NCBI GenBank assembly: GCA_016845105.1
Contig: JAERTF010000152.1
Coordinates: 1-58,025 of the forward strand
Direction of reading: 5' to 3'
Length of the DNA: 58,025 nt
From: Bacteroidota bacterium
GTDB taxonomy: Bacteria; Bacteroidota; Bacteroidia; Bacteroidales; F082
The translations under genes were made by a program, and so were the position numbers. Shown piece by piece: positions 34,783 through 43,680 of the stretch. Numbering within the stretch: the first letter of the stretch is position 1; each line of letters starts with the position of its first letter. The notes beneath the pieces were generated by a model. It ran no database searches. It was not told the DNA's origin and worked only from the letters and a program-made list of their open reading frames with translations.

Positions 34783-35316
34783 ATGAACGACTTTAAGGAT
34801 TTTTTTTATTTGGGAAAGGTTATTAAACTACATGGATATGAGGGTAAACTTTCGATTTATCTTGACACTAATAAACCTAATGATTATATCAATCTTGATT
34901 TGGTTCACATGAATATTGGCGGTAGCCTTGTACCATATTTCATCGAAGAATTAAGTTTACTTAATAATAAAGCTGTTGTTAGGTTTATGGATATTGATAC
35001 AATTGATAAAGCTGAAGAGCTCGTAAATAAAGAATTCTATCTACCAATGTCGATGTTACCAAAACTTTCGGGTAATAAATTCTATTATCATGAAGTTCCT
35101 GGAATGTTGGTGGTTGATGAAAACTTTGGTGAAATTGGAGCAATAAGCAAAGTATTAGAATACCCAAATACTGCAGTACTTCAGGTTTTTTATGAAAACA
35201 AGGAAGTACTTATTCCAATTAGTGATGAGATCATCAAAAAGGTGGATAGAGGAGAAAGTAAGATTTTTGTAAATTCACCCGAAGGATTGCTTGATATATA
35301 TATTAACGATATATAG
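34783..35316 (+). CDS. rimM: Ribosome maturation factor RimM
   Basis: A 177-residue protein, the usual RimM length. The N-terminal beta-barrel begins FFYLGKVIKLHGYEGKLSIY with the conserved G(K/R)xxxxHGxxG pattern. The C-terminal PRC-barrel domain includes FYYHEVPGMLVVDENFGEIG and ends VLIPISDEIIKKVDRGESKI before the typical PEGLLDIY. RimM binds S19 in the 30S head and helps late 16S maturation. Its usual partners rpsP and trmD are not adjacent here; instead a tRNA methyltransferase-like gene follows by 29 bp. Confidence 0.95.
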   Translation: MNDFKDFFYLGKVIKLHGYEGKLSIYLDTNKPNDYINLDLVHMNIGGSLVPYFIEELSLLNNKAVVRFMDIDTIDKAEELVNKEFYLPMSMLPKLSGNKFYYHEVPGMLVVDENFGEIGAISKVLEYPNTAVLQVFYENKEVLIPISDEIIKKVDRGESKIFVNSPEGLLDIYINDI

Positions 35317-35345
35317 TTATCTTTTTGATCACAATCTACCTATAG

Positions 35346-36053
35346 ATGAAACCATTTCATTTTAAGCAATTTAGCATACGGCATCACAAGTCTACCATGA
35401 AAGTTGGAACCGACGCAATATTGTTAAGCGCATGGGCAAATGTACTAGGAGCAAACACAATACTAGATATTGGAACTGGATGTGGTGTTATTGCTTTGAT
35501 TATGGCTGCCAGAACAAACGCTAAAGTTGATGCCATTGAGCTAGATGAAATATCGGCAAATGAAGCAAAGTCCAACTTTAAGAATTCTTTATACAAAAAC
35601 AGATTAAAGATTATTAATAAAGATTTCAATGAATTTGCCATAGCAACTAAAAATAAGTATGATCTTATAATATCGAACCCCCCATTTTTTACAAACGATT
35701 TATTACCAGATTTAGAATCACGCATGAATGCCAGGCATACTACTAGCCTAAGCCATTATAAACTTATAAAAGGAGTAATTTCATTGCTAAACGAAAACGG
35801 AAAGTTTTGTCTTGTACTCCCCTATGATATTGCTGTTGAGTTTATTAAAATCTCTATAAACCACAAACTCCATTTGTGCAAAAAACAAATTGTATATCCT
35901 AAGCCTGATTCTAGACCCAATAGAATTAACATGGAATTTAAGCTGAAAAAATCTTCAGATATATATAAAGAGGAAATTGTAATCAGAGATATTAATAACG
36001 AGCATTCGGCACAATACAAGAACTATACAAAAGATTACCTAATATATAGTTAG
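35346..36053 (+). CDS. tRNA1(Val) adenine-37-N6 methyltransferase-like protein (TrmN6/YfiC)
   Basis: A 235-residue Rossmann methyltransferase. The N-terminal FKQFSIRHHKSTMKVGTDAILL is typical of the YfiC/TrmN6 group. Motif I is DIGTGCG (41-47), the acidic residue is in AIELDE, and motif IV is NPPF (111-114), as in N6-adenine methyltransferases. The family methylates A37 of tRNA1(Val). The gene follows rimM closely, pointing to a translation-related transcript. It ends 6 bp before the convergent ion-channel gene. The substrate is inferred by family. Confidence 0.9.
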   Translation: MKPFHFKQFSIRHHKSTMKVGTDAILLSAWANVLGANTILDIGTGCGVIALIMAARTNAKVDAIELDEISANEAKSNFKNSLYKNRLKIINKDFNEFAIATKNKYDLIISNPPFFTNDLLPDLESRMNARHTTSLSHYKLIKGVISLLNENGKFCLVLPYDIAVEFIKISINHKLHLCKKQIVYPKPDSRPNRINMEFKLKKSSDIYKEEIVIRDINNEHSAQYKNYTKDYLIYS

Positions 36054-36059
36054 TTTGGG

Positions 36060-36707
36060 TTAGGATCGTTTTTTAGCAACATATTTGCTTATTATCATTG
36101 CTATAATAACCGTTAGATAAATTTGTCCACTTGCTCCTATAAAGATGCTAACAGAACGTGCTATTACACTTGAAGGTACTATTTCCCCATAACCAATGGT
36201 AGTAAGGGTTATAAAACTATAATAAATTAACGAACTAAACCTGGCCTCATCAACCGGAATTGATATTGCATTTTCGTTAAACAATAACAAAATGCCATTC
36301 ATTAATACTCCAATAATACCAATAAGTAAATAGCCACTAATAGCCTGAAAGACAACAGCTATTGACACATTTTTATGTTGAGCAATGTGTTTAATTAGGA
36401 TTCCAGTTGCTATTGTAAATGTAATTGCACTCACAGAAAAAATTATGGCCATTAAGTATTTGTCTTGTACAAAAACTATCAGCAAATTTGCTATTATCGC
36501 CAAAATCACAAGATATTGCATCCATTTTGACTTACTTTCGATTATTGAAAATATTGAAAGAAGCACCAGAGTATAGGCCACAGTAACAAAAAAATCATGA
36601 ATAAATTCATTATCAAGAATTGGAAAAATAAATACAAATGATATAATTGATAATAGCAAAAAAATACTGTTATCAATGCCAAATATCTGTCCTGGTTTTA
36701 ATATCAT
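36060..36707 (-). CDS. Two-pore-helix potassium channel family protein
   Basis: A 215-residue membrane protein with about six hydrophobic segments. The pore signature TTIGYGE (169-175) is preceded by a pore helix (FSSLIYYSFITL) and followed by a final helix (SIFIGASGQIYLTVIIAMIISKYV). This is a canonical K+ selectivity filter of the Ion_trans_2 family. No cytoplasmic RCK/TrkA_N domain and no charged S4 voltage sensor were found, so gating is unclear. It lies convergent to the TrmN6-like gene and is probably transcribed alone. Confidence 0.88.
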   Translation of the reverse strand: MILKPGQIFGIDNSIFLLLSIISFVFIFPILDNEFIHDFFVTVAYTLVLLSIFSIIESKSKWMQYLVILAIIANLLIVFVQDKYLMAIIFSVSAITFTIATGILIKHIAQHKNVSIAVVFQAISGYLLIGIIGVLMNGILLLFNENAISIPVDEARFSSLIYYSFITLTTIGYGEIVPSSVIARSVSIFIGASGQIYLTVIIAMIISKYVAKKRS

Positions 36708-36726
36708 AACTTAACTCATTTATCAA

Positions 36727-36734
36727 CAAATATA
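36727..36734 (-). promoter_or_regulatory. -7 promoter box for the potassium channel gene
   Basis: On the - strand the sequence reads TATATTTG, a perfect TAnnTTTG, 19 bp before the ATG at 36707. No convincing -33 TTG was seen. Confidence 0.42.
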
Positions 36735-36873
36735 ATCATAAACTTTTTTATAAAAATCTTATGTAATTCTGTTCAAAATAGGTGTTTTATTCTATTCATG
36801 AATCGTCAATTAAACTGAAATAAAACAGTTCCTGAAGAAAAGTAGAAATTCTTATTATTAGAATAATGTAGGT

Positions 36874-36905
36874 AATAGGCTGTTTTATGTGTGAGACAGC
36901 CTATT
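36874..36905. terminator. Perfect 10-bp stem-loop overlapping a stop codon
   Basis: AATAGGCTGT (36874-36883) pairs perfectly with ACAGCCTATT (36896-36905) over a 12-base loop and is followed by T on the + strand. Yet both flanking genes are on the - strand, and the right arm contains the TAG stop of the upstream membrane-protein gene. It probably ends that gene's transcript. A weaker pair, TGTTTTATT (36783-36791) with AATAAAACA (36819-36827), lies nearby. Confidence 0.6.
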
Positions 36906-38412
36906 TTTTTTCAGAGATTAAGTCCCTATAAGCTTTCTCTCCTGCCCAATTCCAGTCTTGCCAACCTCTTTTGGGCCAATTCTGAACAAATTCTTTTTTC
37001 TTTCTTTGAATATTACCATGATATGTTAGACTTGGGAGATATTGATCGGTAAATGGAAACTCTCTTTTCTGATGTTCATCAATAACTTCTAATTCTTCAA
37101 TTGATTTATCAAGATATGGCAATGCATTATCACTTAATTGCCACAAAAAGTTATAATGTATAAATGAACTACTTGAATGGCTGAAATTATATTTTGCAAT
37201 AATTACATCCCAATTAAAAAATGCCATAATAACCAAGATTATATATGCAGCAAGTGAATTCTTGCTAAATAAGTAGTAGGTACTCTTTTTGTTCTTAACC
37301 TTTATTGCAACAGTAAAAATACTATATAAAGTAAGCAAAAGGAAAAAGATTACTCCAATTCGCAGATATGCAAGTGAGAAAAAATTAATATACCAGTAGT
37401 TTCTTATTCCCACAGAAACAGTAAGTATGGCGTTTTGGAATAGCCATATATAAACAAGATACTTAAGTATAAGGTTATCTTTCAGAAAGTTGATCTTACC
37501 TTTGAAATAATAAATGCAAATACCCAGAGATATTAATATTGATAATATTAATAGATAGGTTCCTTCGTGAACAAATTGCTTTAGATATTCACCATCCCAT
37601 GTAAAATTAAACCATACCCACCATATATCGATTGAGTTAATAGTTAGGATTAGCACATTCAATAATGAAAAAAGAAGAATTGCAGACTTATACTGAACTA
37701 CCACTCTATCATACTTACCAGCTTCAAGAGTATCCAGGTTTTCTTCTTTTAAGTTATAAGAACTTTTTGTTTCAAGATTTTTGATCTCTTCATTGGCTTC
37801 TCCAAGAATAAAGTTATTAGCAATTAGAAATCCCAGAATCATAGTTCCAATTAGAGCTATCTCAATATGTTCAAACAACCATGTGAAAAATGCATCAATT
37901 GCATCAAATACTGACTGTAGTAATCCTTCAAATACCGGGTTAGCAGCTTTGTAAATAATTATAAATATAACCAAAACAACAATGGGTATAAAAATGATTT
38001 TGATGATATTTTTAATCCTATTGGCTTTTGAAGACTTACTTAGTAACTCACTTATTAGCACACCAAAACTATATTGTGAATAGAAAAAATTAATAACCGA
38101 AAGTAAAGAGTTATAAATCAGGTTTCTTATGTTAGGCAATAGAGTAATCCCGGCAAATAAAAAGAGTGAAACAATATTAATTGCGATTGCAAAATCTGAT
38201 CCAACAATAACTACGAACAATGCAGTTAGAATTGTACCGGCAAAGACTATCAGATTTAATGTTCCTTTAAATTTTAATCTACCAGAGAAGTACATACCTC
38301 CCATCAATAGTATATTAAATATCAGCAAATTAACACCAACTCCATGATTATAAAACAAATAAGGAAATACAACGGTTAAAGAAAGTACAGCAATAAATTT
38401 AATCAGGTTCAT
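36901..38412 (-). CDS. Polytopic inner-membrane protein (DUF4153/DUF4173-like)
   Basis: The ATG at 38412 was preferred (503 residues, MNLIKFIAVLSLTVVFPYLF). A GTG at 38442 would add ten residues. About eleven hydrophobic segments fill residues 1-400, then a soluble C-terminal tail (about 410-503) rich in Trp and charged residues, for example NWPKRGWQDWNWAGEKAYRDL. The arrangement resembles the DUF4153/DUF4173 membrane proteins of Bacteroidota, whose function is unknown. This family link is tentative. A stem-loop overlaps its stop codon. Confidence 0.7.
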   Translation of the reverse strand: MNLIKFIAVLSLTVVFPYLFYNHGVGVNLLIFNILLMGGMYFSGRLKFKGTLNLIVFAGTILTALFVVIVGSDFAIAINIVSLFLFAGITLLPNIRNLIYNSLLSVINFFYSQYSFGVLISELLSKSSKANRIKNIIKIIFIPIVVLVIFIIIYKAANPVFEGLLQSVFDAIDAFFTWLFEHIEIALIGTMILGFLIANNFILGEANEEIKNLETKSSYNLKEENLDTLEAGKYDRVVVQYKSAILLFSLLNVLILTINSIDIWWVWFNFTWDGEYLKQFVHEGTYLLILSILISLGICIYYFKGKINFLKDNLILKYLVYIWLFQNAILTVSVGIRNYWYINFFSLAYLRIGVIFFLLLTLYSIFTVAIKVKNKKSTYYLFSKNSLAAYIILVIMAFFNWDVIIAKYNFSHSSSSFIHYNFLWQLSDNALPYLDKSIEELEVIDEHQKREFPFTDQYLPSLTYHGNIQRKKKEFVQNWPKRGWQDWNWAGEKAYRDLISEKK

Positions 38413-38505
38413 ATGGTTTATGTTTTGGATAAAACGAACCACATTCGATTATATTATTTATTGCCAATCATGAATATAGATAAACAACTTCCCAATAAAA
38501 AGAGA

Positions 38506-39084
38506 TTACGGCCTTATGGTTAAGTAACCCGGGTATTCCCTAATGTTATTACCTGATCTATAATAGGGCTTAACCTTTAACATAATATCAAGTTTCTGGA
38601 GCTTCTCTTTATTATCCATATCCGTCACCAAATCAAGTATTGACTGTAGATTTTCTGAGGCAAGTAATTTAAGTAAATCAAACTCAACATTTACTATGAA
38701 AGAGGTTTGCTGACCTGGCAAAACCTCAACATATTTGTTTAATTTACCACTACCATATTGCTCATCTTTCAAATACAATTGCCAATCTAAACCAGAGATG
38801 GCAGCCTTTGAACTATTACTATTTTTTGCATTTATTTCAACTGTTAAGTTGGCAGGTAGCTTACCTGACATCAACTGCTGACCCAATGAAACCATCTGAG
38901 TAAAACCAACATCGCTTACACTATTATATTTGGAAAAATCAAATCCTCCAAGTCTGTTAATTTTAACTCTTTTAACAGAAAAATCACAGTTGGCAAACTG
39001 TTTAACTTCGTTCATCTGCTCAAGTACATCACATGATGAAACCAAAATTGTTACTATTGATAGTAATGCAATTAATCTCTTCAT
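38506..39084 (-). CDS. Lipoprotein, LEA14/WHy-like beta-sandwich
   Basis: A 192-residue protein with a lipoprotein signal peptide ending ILVSSC (Cys18), so it is anchored to the inner or outer membrane. The body includes VKRVKINRLGGFDFSKYNSVSDVGF, LTVEINAKNSNSSKAAISGLDWQLYL and VLPGQQTSFIVNVEF. Short strands of this kind recall LEA-type-2/WHy domains, though this is a loose match. The gene starts 4 bp after the stop of typA on the same strand, so co-transcription is likely. The function is unknown. Confidence 0.75.
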   Translation of the reverse strand: MKRLIALLSIVTILVSSCDVLEQMNEVKQFANCDFSVKRVKINRLGGFDFSKYNSVSDVGFTQMVSLGQQLMSGKLPANLTVEINAKNSNSSKAAISGLDWQLYLKDEQYGSGKLNKYVEVLPGQQTSFIVNVEFDLLKLLASENLQSILDLVTDMDNKEKLQKLDIMLKVKPYYRSGNNIREYPGYLTIRP

Positions 39085-39088
39085 AGTA

Positions 39089-40891
39089 TTAAATCTTTGC
39101 TTGTCTTTTTCTATCGTGCTCGCTAAGCAATATTTTTCTCAACCTTAAAGTACGAGGAGTAATTTCAAGATATTCATCATTTCTAATTATCTCCATATAT
39201 TCTTCAAGCGAGAATTTAATTGGAGGTGGGATTAGAACTTTATCATCAGATCCTGATGATCGCATATTAGAAAGTTTCTTGGTTTTATTTACATTAACAA
39301 CCAAGTCTCCGGCACGATTATTCTCACCAATCACCTGACCTGCATACACTTCTACGTTTGTATTTATGTAAAACTTACCTCTATCAATTAGTTTAAAAAT
39401 AGCAAATGGTATTGCTGTGCCTGTTTCCATTGATATTAATGCACCATTATTACGAGCTTTAATTTCTCCTTTCCATGGTTCAAAACAATCAAAACGATGT
39501 GCAATAATTGCCTCGCCTTCGGTGGCTGTAAGAATACTATTTCTCAAACCAATTATTCCTCGAGATGGCATTTTAAACTCAAGCATCATCCGGTCATTCT
39601 TAGGCTCCATTGATAGAAACTCTCCTTTTCGAAGTGTTACAATATCAATAACTTTACCCGAGAAATCTTCGGGAACAAGCACTGTTAATGTTTCAATTGG
39701 TTCATGTTTTACACTATCAATCTCCTTAATAATAACCTTGGGTTGTCCAAGTTGAAATTCATATCCTTCGCGTCGCATTGTCTCGACAAGGATGGATAAA
39801 TGAAGTATCCCTCTTCCAAATACCTGATATGAATCTGATGAATTGGTTTCTTCAACTCTCAAAGCAAGGTTTTTCTCAATTTCAAGATAAAGTCTGTCGC
39901 GAAGATGTCTTGAGGTAACATATTTACCTTCCTTACCAAAGAAAGGAGAATTGTTTATTGTAAAAACCATACTCATTGTAGGTTCATCAATTTTAATTGC
40001 TGGCATTCCTTCGGGATTTTCAATATCTGCAACTGTATCGCCTATTTCAAATTCTTCAAGACCCATAATAGCAACTATATCACCAGCGTTAATATCATCC
40101 TTACGCTTTTCCTTTCCCAGACCTTCAAAAGTATATAGTTCTTTTATTTTTTGCTTTATTATATTTCCATCTCGTTTTACCAATGAAACAGGCATCCCCA
40201 TACGAATGGTTCCCCTCTCCAATTTACCAACTGCTATTCTACCAACGTAGGAGGAGTAATCCATTGATGTAATTTGCATTTGAGGAGTACCCGATTTAAA
40301 TTCTGCTGGAGGAATATGCTCAATAATCTGATCAAGTAAAAAGGCAACATTATCGGTTTCATTCTGCCAGTCATCCGACATCCAACCATTTTTTGATGAA
40401 CCATAAACCACAGGAAAATCAAGTTGGTCTTCGGTTGCTCCAAGATTAAACATAAGATCAAATACAGCTTCATAAACCTCATCGGGACGACAGTTTGGTT
40501 TATCAACTTTGTTGATAACAACAATTGGTTTTAATCCAAGATCAATAGCTTTTTGCAGTACAAATCTTGTTTGTGGCATTGGGCCCTCAAATGCATCAAC
40601 AAGAAGGATAACACCATCAGCCATATTTAGCACACGCTCTACCTCTCCACCAAAATCAGAGTGACCTGGAGTATCAATGATATTTATTTTAACATCCTTA
40701 TATCTAACCGATACATTTTTTGAAAGTATTGTGATACCTCGCTCTCGTTCAAGATCATTACTATCGAGTATTAAGTCACCAACATCTTCGTTTTCTCTAA
40801 AAAGCTTAACTTGATGTAACATCCTATCAACCAGCGTAGTTTTTCCGTGGTCAACGTGGGCAATAATTGCTATATTTCTGATATTCTGCAT
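39089..40891 (-). CDS. typA: Ribosome-associated translational GTPase TypA/BipA
   Basis: A 600-residue protein, the standard BipA length. It has P-loop [10 protein letters not shown] (11-20), switch region [10 protein letters not shown]3 [13 protein letters not shown]4 NKVDKPN, and the C-terminal domain with [19 protein letters not shown] and [15 protein letters not shown], which are BipA hallmarks. It is a translation-factor-like GTPase binding the 70S A site and involved in ribosome assembly and stress or cold growth. It is preceded on the - strand by a TACTTTTG box and followed 4 bp later by the lipoprotein gene. Confidence 0.97.
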   Translation of the reverse strand: MQNIRNIAIIAHVDHGKTTLVDRMLHQVKLFRENEDVGDLILDSNDLERERGITILSKNVSVRYKDVKINIIDTPGHSDFGGEVERVLNMADGVILLVDAFEGPMPQTRFVLQKAIDLGLKPIVVINKVDKPNCRPDEVYEAVFDLMFNLGATEDQLDFPVVYGSSKNGWMSDDWQNETDNVAFLLDQIIEHIPPAEFKSGTPQMQITSMDYSSYVGRIAVGKLERGTIRMGMPVSLVKRDGNIIKQKIKELYTFEGLGKEKRKDDINAGDIVAIMGLEEFEIGDTVADIENPEGMPAIKIDEPTMSMVFTINNSPFFGKEGKYVTSRHLRDRLYLEIEKNLALRVEETNSSDSYQVFGRGILHLSILVETMRREGYEFQLGQPKVIIKEIDSVKHEPIETLTVLVPEDFSGKVIDIVTLRKGEFLSMEPKNDRMMLEFKMPSRGIIGLRNSILTATEGEAIIAHRFDCFEPWKGEIKARNNGALISMETGTAIPFAIFKLIDRGKFYINTNVEVYAGQVIGENNRAGDLVVNVNKTKKLSNMRSSGSDDKVLIPPPIKFSLEEYMEIIRNDEYLEITPRTLRLRKILLSEHDRKRQAKI

Positions 40892-40917
40892 TATAATCTA
40901 TTTACAAATTTGGGCTG

Positions 40918-40925
40918 CAAAAGTA
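40918..40925 (-). promoter_or_regulatory. -7 promoter box for typA
   Basis: On the - strand the sequence reads TACTTTTG, a perfect TAnnTTTG, 26 bp before the typA start. The following GCAGCCC is also frequent downstream of such boxes in this phylum. Confidence 0.55.
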
Positions 40926-40988
40926 CTCTTTATTTAGATTAGATGAATAGTTGACAATATCAAATGTTATATAATAACAATTGACCAA

Positions 40989-41780
40989 CTAACCTAAATA
41001 TTTAGATACTACATCTATAAATTCTTCGGGACAATCCATATGAATTGAATGGGCAGCATCTTTGATTAATGTGAACTCCTGATTAGGTATTGCATTGAAA
41101 AGTTCTTTGGTTTCTTTTCGTGGAAACAACAAGTCGGATTCGCCATACATTATCATTGCTTCTGCAGAAATTAATGGCAAACTGTTAGTGCAATTAAATT
41201 CAGATAAGGCCTGAACCTGATTTTCAAATGAATTATTAGATTGTGCATATCTGTATCTAACAGCCATATTTACCGCTTGATCAAGCATAACTTCATCATT
41301 AAAAAATGAAGGAGTAAAAATCCAATAGAACATATTTCTTATCCATAACTTCTTATCCATACCATTTTTTAGGAACACGACCCAATCCTTCAACATTTGG
41401 ATATTTCGGTTATTCATAACAGGTGTTGTAGCTTCAAGAACTAGTTTATTAACAAACTCAGGATATCTAATTGATAAATCCATGGCAATCATACCACCCA
41501 TCGAATGCCCAAGTAAATTAACTCTTGTATACCCAAGATGTTTAATTAACCCTATACAATCGTCAGACATATCTGAGATAGTAATTTTTGCATTGTCGTT
41601 TGTTGACCGTCCTACTCCCCTATTATCGAAAATTATTACTTTGTATCTTTTTGACAGACCAATAATAACGGGCAACCAACTAACTGAGTCTGAACCAAGT
41701 CCAGCAATCAAAACAAGAGGGTCACCTTTGCCATATTCTTCATAATAGATATCATTATTGTTTATATTTATCAAAGCCAT
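40989..41780 (-). CDS. Alpha/beta hydrolase
   Basis: The ATG at 41780 was chosen. A longer frame from 41810 begins with TTG and adds ten unlikely residues. The 263-residue product has VLIAGLGSDSVSWLP (oxyanion-hole region), the nucleophile elbow GHSMGGM with S93, a cap region rich in aromatic residues, an acid in MYGESDLLFP and the catalytic His in DAAHSIHMD. It belongs to the Abhydrolase_1 family. The substrate is unknown. It is single-gene and sits divergently from the CDF transporter gene. Confidence 0.87.
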   Translation of the reverse strand: MALININNNDIYYEEYGKGDPLVLIAGLGSDSVSWLPVIIGLSKRYKVIIFDNRGVGRSTNDNAKITISDMSDDCIGLIKHLGYTRVNLLGHSMGGMIAMDLSIRYPEFVNKLVLEATTPVMNNRNIQMLKDWVVFLKNGMDKKLWIRNMFYWIFTPSFFNDEVMLDQAVNMAVRYRYAQSNNSFENQVQALSEFNCTNSLPLISAEAMIMYGESDLLFPRKETKELFNAIPNQEFTLIKDAAHSIHMDCPEEFIDVVSKYLG

Positions 41781-41859
41781 ATAATAGTTATTACAAGATG
41801 TTGTTTGCAAATTAGTATTTTTTTTAAAGCAAATAACAGCGGTAGTTATCTAAAAAAAA

Positions 41860-41867
41860 TAATTTTG
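41860..41867 (+). promoter_or_regulatory. -7 promoter box for the CDF transporter gene
   Basis: TAATTTTG matches TAnnTTTG and lies 41 bp before the ATG at 41909. No clear -33 TTG was found at the usual spacing. Confidence 0.45.
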
Positions 41868-41908
41868 TTGTAGTTATTACATCTATAATCGAGTAAAGTC
41901 TATGTTAT

Positions 41909-42781
41909 ATGTCAAATAAAAAATCAAAGGCTGCCCGACTTTCTGTATTTTCAAATGCATTTCTAATCATAATGAATCTAACTGTAGGACTAATTAGTGG
42001 GTCGGTTAGTATTATATCAGAAGCCATACATACTTTTATTGACTTTTTGGCTGCAATAATGGCTTATTTTTCAGTTAAAATAGCCGATTCGCCCCCTGAT
42101 GAAAGACATCCATATGGACATGGAAAGTTCGAGAATATAAGTGGAGTTGTAGAAGCCTTATTAATTTTTGTTGCTTCGGGATGGATTATCTATCACGCAA
42201 TAGGAAGATTAACTTCGGAACAAGTTATTGACCATACAGGATTAACTCTTGGATTTATTGTCATGATGATTTCTGCTGCTATAGATTTAGTTGTTAGCAG
42301 ACATCTGTATAAAGTTGCCAAAGAAACTGACTCAATTGCGCTTAAAGCAGATGCCTTACATTTAAGTGTTCATGTATACACATCATTTGGGATTGGTATA
42401 AGCTTAGCCGTTATTTACTTCACCGGGTGGCATTTTCTGGATCCTATTGCTGCCATAGTGGTTGCTGCATTTATACTAAAGGAAGCATTTGAGATACTTG
42501 TAGAAGCCTTTAAGCCTTTAATTGATAATGCCTTACCTGAAGAAGAAATTAAAACTATAGTAGATACCATTGATGAATTCAAATCTAGTGAAATGAAATA
42601 CCATATGTTACGTACACGTAAAGCCGGATCGAATCGTGAGTTGGATTTCCACCTTGAAGTTCCTGGAAATATGACGGTTAAACAATCACATGATTTCTGT
42701 GACAGTATCGAAGAGAAGCTCAAAAACAAACTACCAAATTTGGAAATTACAATTCATGTTGAACCCATTGAAGAGAATTGA
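41909..42781 (+). CDS. Cation diffusion facilitator (CDF) metal efflux transporter
   Basis: A 290-residue protein with six membrane helices. The CDF-typical segment GSVSIISEAIHTFIDFLAAI leads into helix 2, DERHPYGHGKFENISG supplies the conserved HPYGHGK loop, and the second metal-site helix contains LKADALHLSVHVYTS with D and H where expected. The C-terminal cytoplasmic domain ends IHVEP. CDF proteins export Zn2+, Fe2+, Mn2+ or Co2+ in exchange for protons; the metal is not certain. Confidence 0.93.
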   Translation: MSNKKSKAARLSVFSNAFLIIMNLTVGLISGSVSIISEAIHTFIDFLAAIMAYFSVKIADSPPDERHPYGHGKFENISGVVEALLIFVASGWIIYHAIGRLTSEQVIDHTGLTLGFIVMMISAAIDLVVSRHLYKVAKETDSIALKADALHLSVHVYTSFGIGISLAVIYFTGWHFLDPIAAIVVAAFILKEAFEILVEAFKPLIDNALPEEEIKTIVDTIDEFKSSEMKYHMLRTRKAGSNRELDFHLEVPGNMTVKQSHDFCDSIEEKLKNKLPNLEITIHVEPIEEN

Positions 42782-42816
42782 TTAAGGTTTTTTGTATGAG
42801 TTGATCAGTACTACAA

Positions 42817-43416
42817 TCACCTACTAATAATTCGAACAAAATTAGGTTGAACCCATTCAAATAAATCTGTTTCATACAAAAAATTTGATACTTCAAGAGT
42901 ATTTAGAGTGCTCTTATTGGTTAGTTCAAAAATGTATACATCTGGCAAATATCTCATTCTATTTTGTTGTGAAAGATTTAGATTGTTGCATAAAGAAATC
43001 ATTTTTTTTAAGTCATATTCATCATAGAGTTTCATCATTACTTCATTTGTATAAGCTAATTGAGATCCAGATTCAGAGAAATAAAAGGGGTTTGCGAAGA
43101 CTATTGAACAATCTTCATTCAATCTATCCAATAGTTCGTACATTTCATAGTGTGGTACATATGCCTCAATCTTAACTGTAATGCATCTATTCCCCGATAA
43201 CCCAGTCGTACTATGCAACTTAAAGACATCATAGTTTTTCAATACGCTCTCCTTTTGGCTTATGGTCATATCATCCCTAAACTTCAATAGTATTTTAGCA
43301 TTACTCATTTCTTCTAAATAAACTTTGCCAATTGGAGTATGGTAAAACAAGTCTTGTGATTTGATTGTTGAAAAGCTAAGTAATATTACGATTAAATGTA
43401 AAATTGAATTTTTCAT
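42817..43416 (-). CDS. Secreted orphan protein resembling a subtilase (S8) propeptide region
   Basis: A 199-residue protein with a signal peptide (MKNSILHLIVILLSFSTIKSQ). The body resembles the N-terminal propeptide of Bacteroidota S8 peptidases: VYLEEMSNAKILLKFRDD, then FANPFYFSESGSQLAYTNEV, and the closing NFLYETDLFEWVQPNFV. In full-length peptidases a catalytic domain follows; here the frame ends (RIISR, stop) and only 35 bp remain before the oppositely oriented CDF gene. It is either a truncated gene or a free-standing inhibitor/chaperone of a subtilase. The match is by eye. Confidence 0.65.
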   Translation of the reverse strand: MKNSILHLIVILLSFSTIKSQDLFYHTPIGKVYLEEMSNAKILLKFRDDMTISQKESVLKNYDVFKLHSTTGLSGNRCITVKIEAYVPHYEMYELLDRLNEDCSIVFANPFYFSESGSQLAYTNEVMMKLYDEYDLKKMISLCNNLNLSQQNRMRYLPDVYIFELTNKSTLNTLEVSNFLYETDLFEWVQPNFVRIISR

Positions 43417-43680
43417 ATTAGCTGTTTTAGTAGGTTATATATCGCTATTGGTGGAGATTCAGAGTTAATAGGACCGTTTTATGTTTGAAATACAATAATT
43501 AAACCAAAAAAAGAATAGTGGAGATAATAGTTCCAAATAATAGAATTGAATTTGTCACTAAAAAGTCTTCGTATATAAAAATGAGTTAATGTAATTACCT
43601 ATTGACAATAAATATACTTCACCATCGTTTTTCATTAAAATAACCCGTCATAAACTTTTATGAAAACCATTGCCTTTGCT

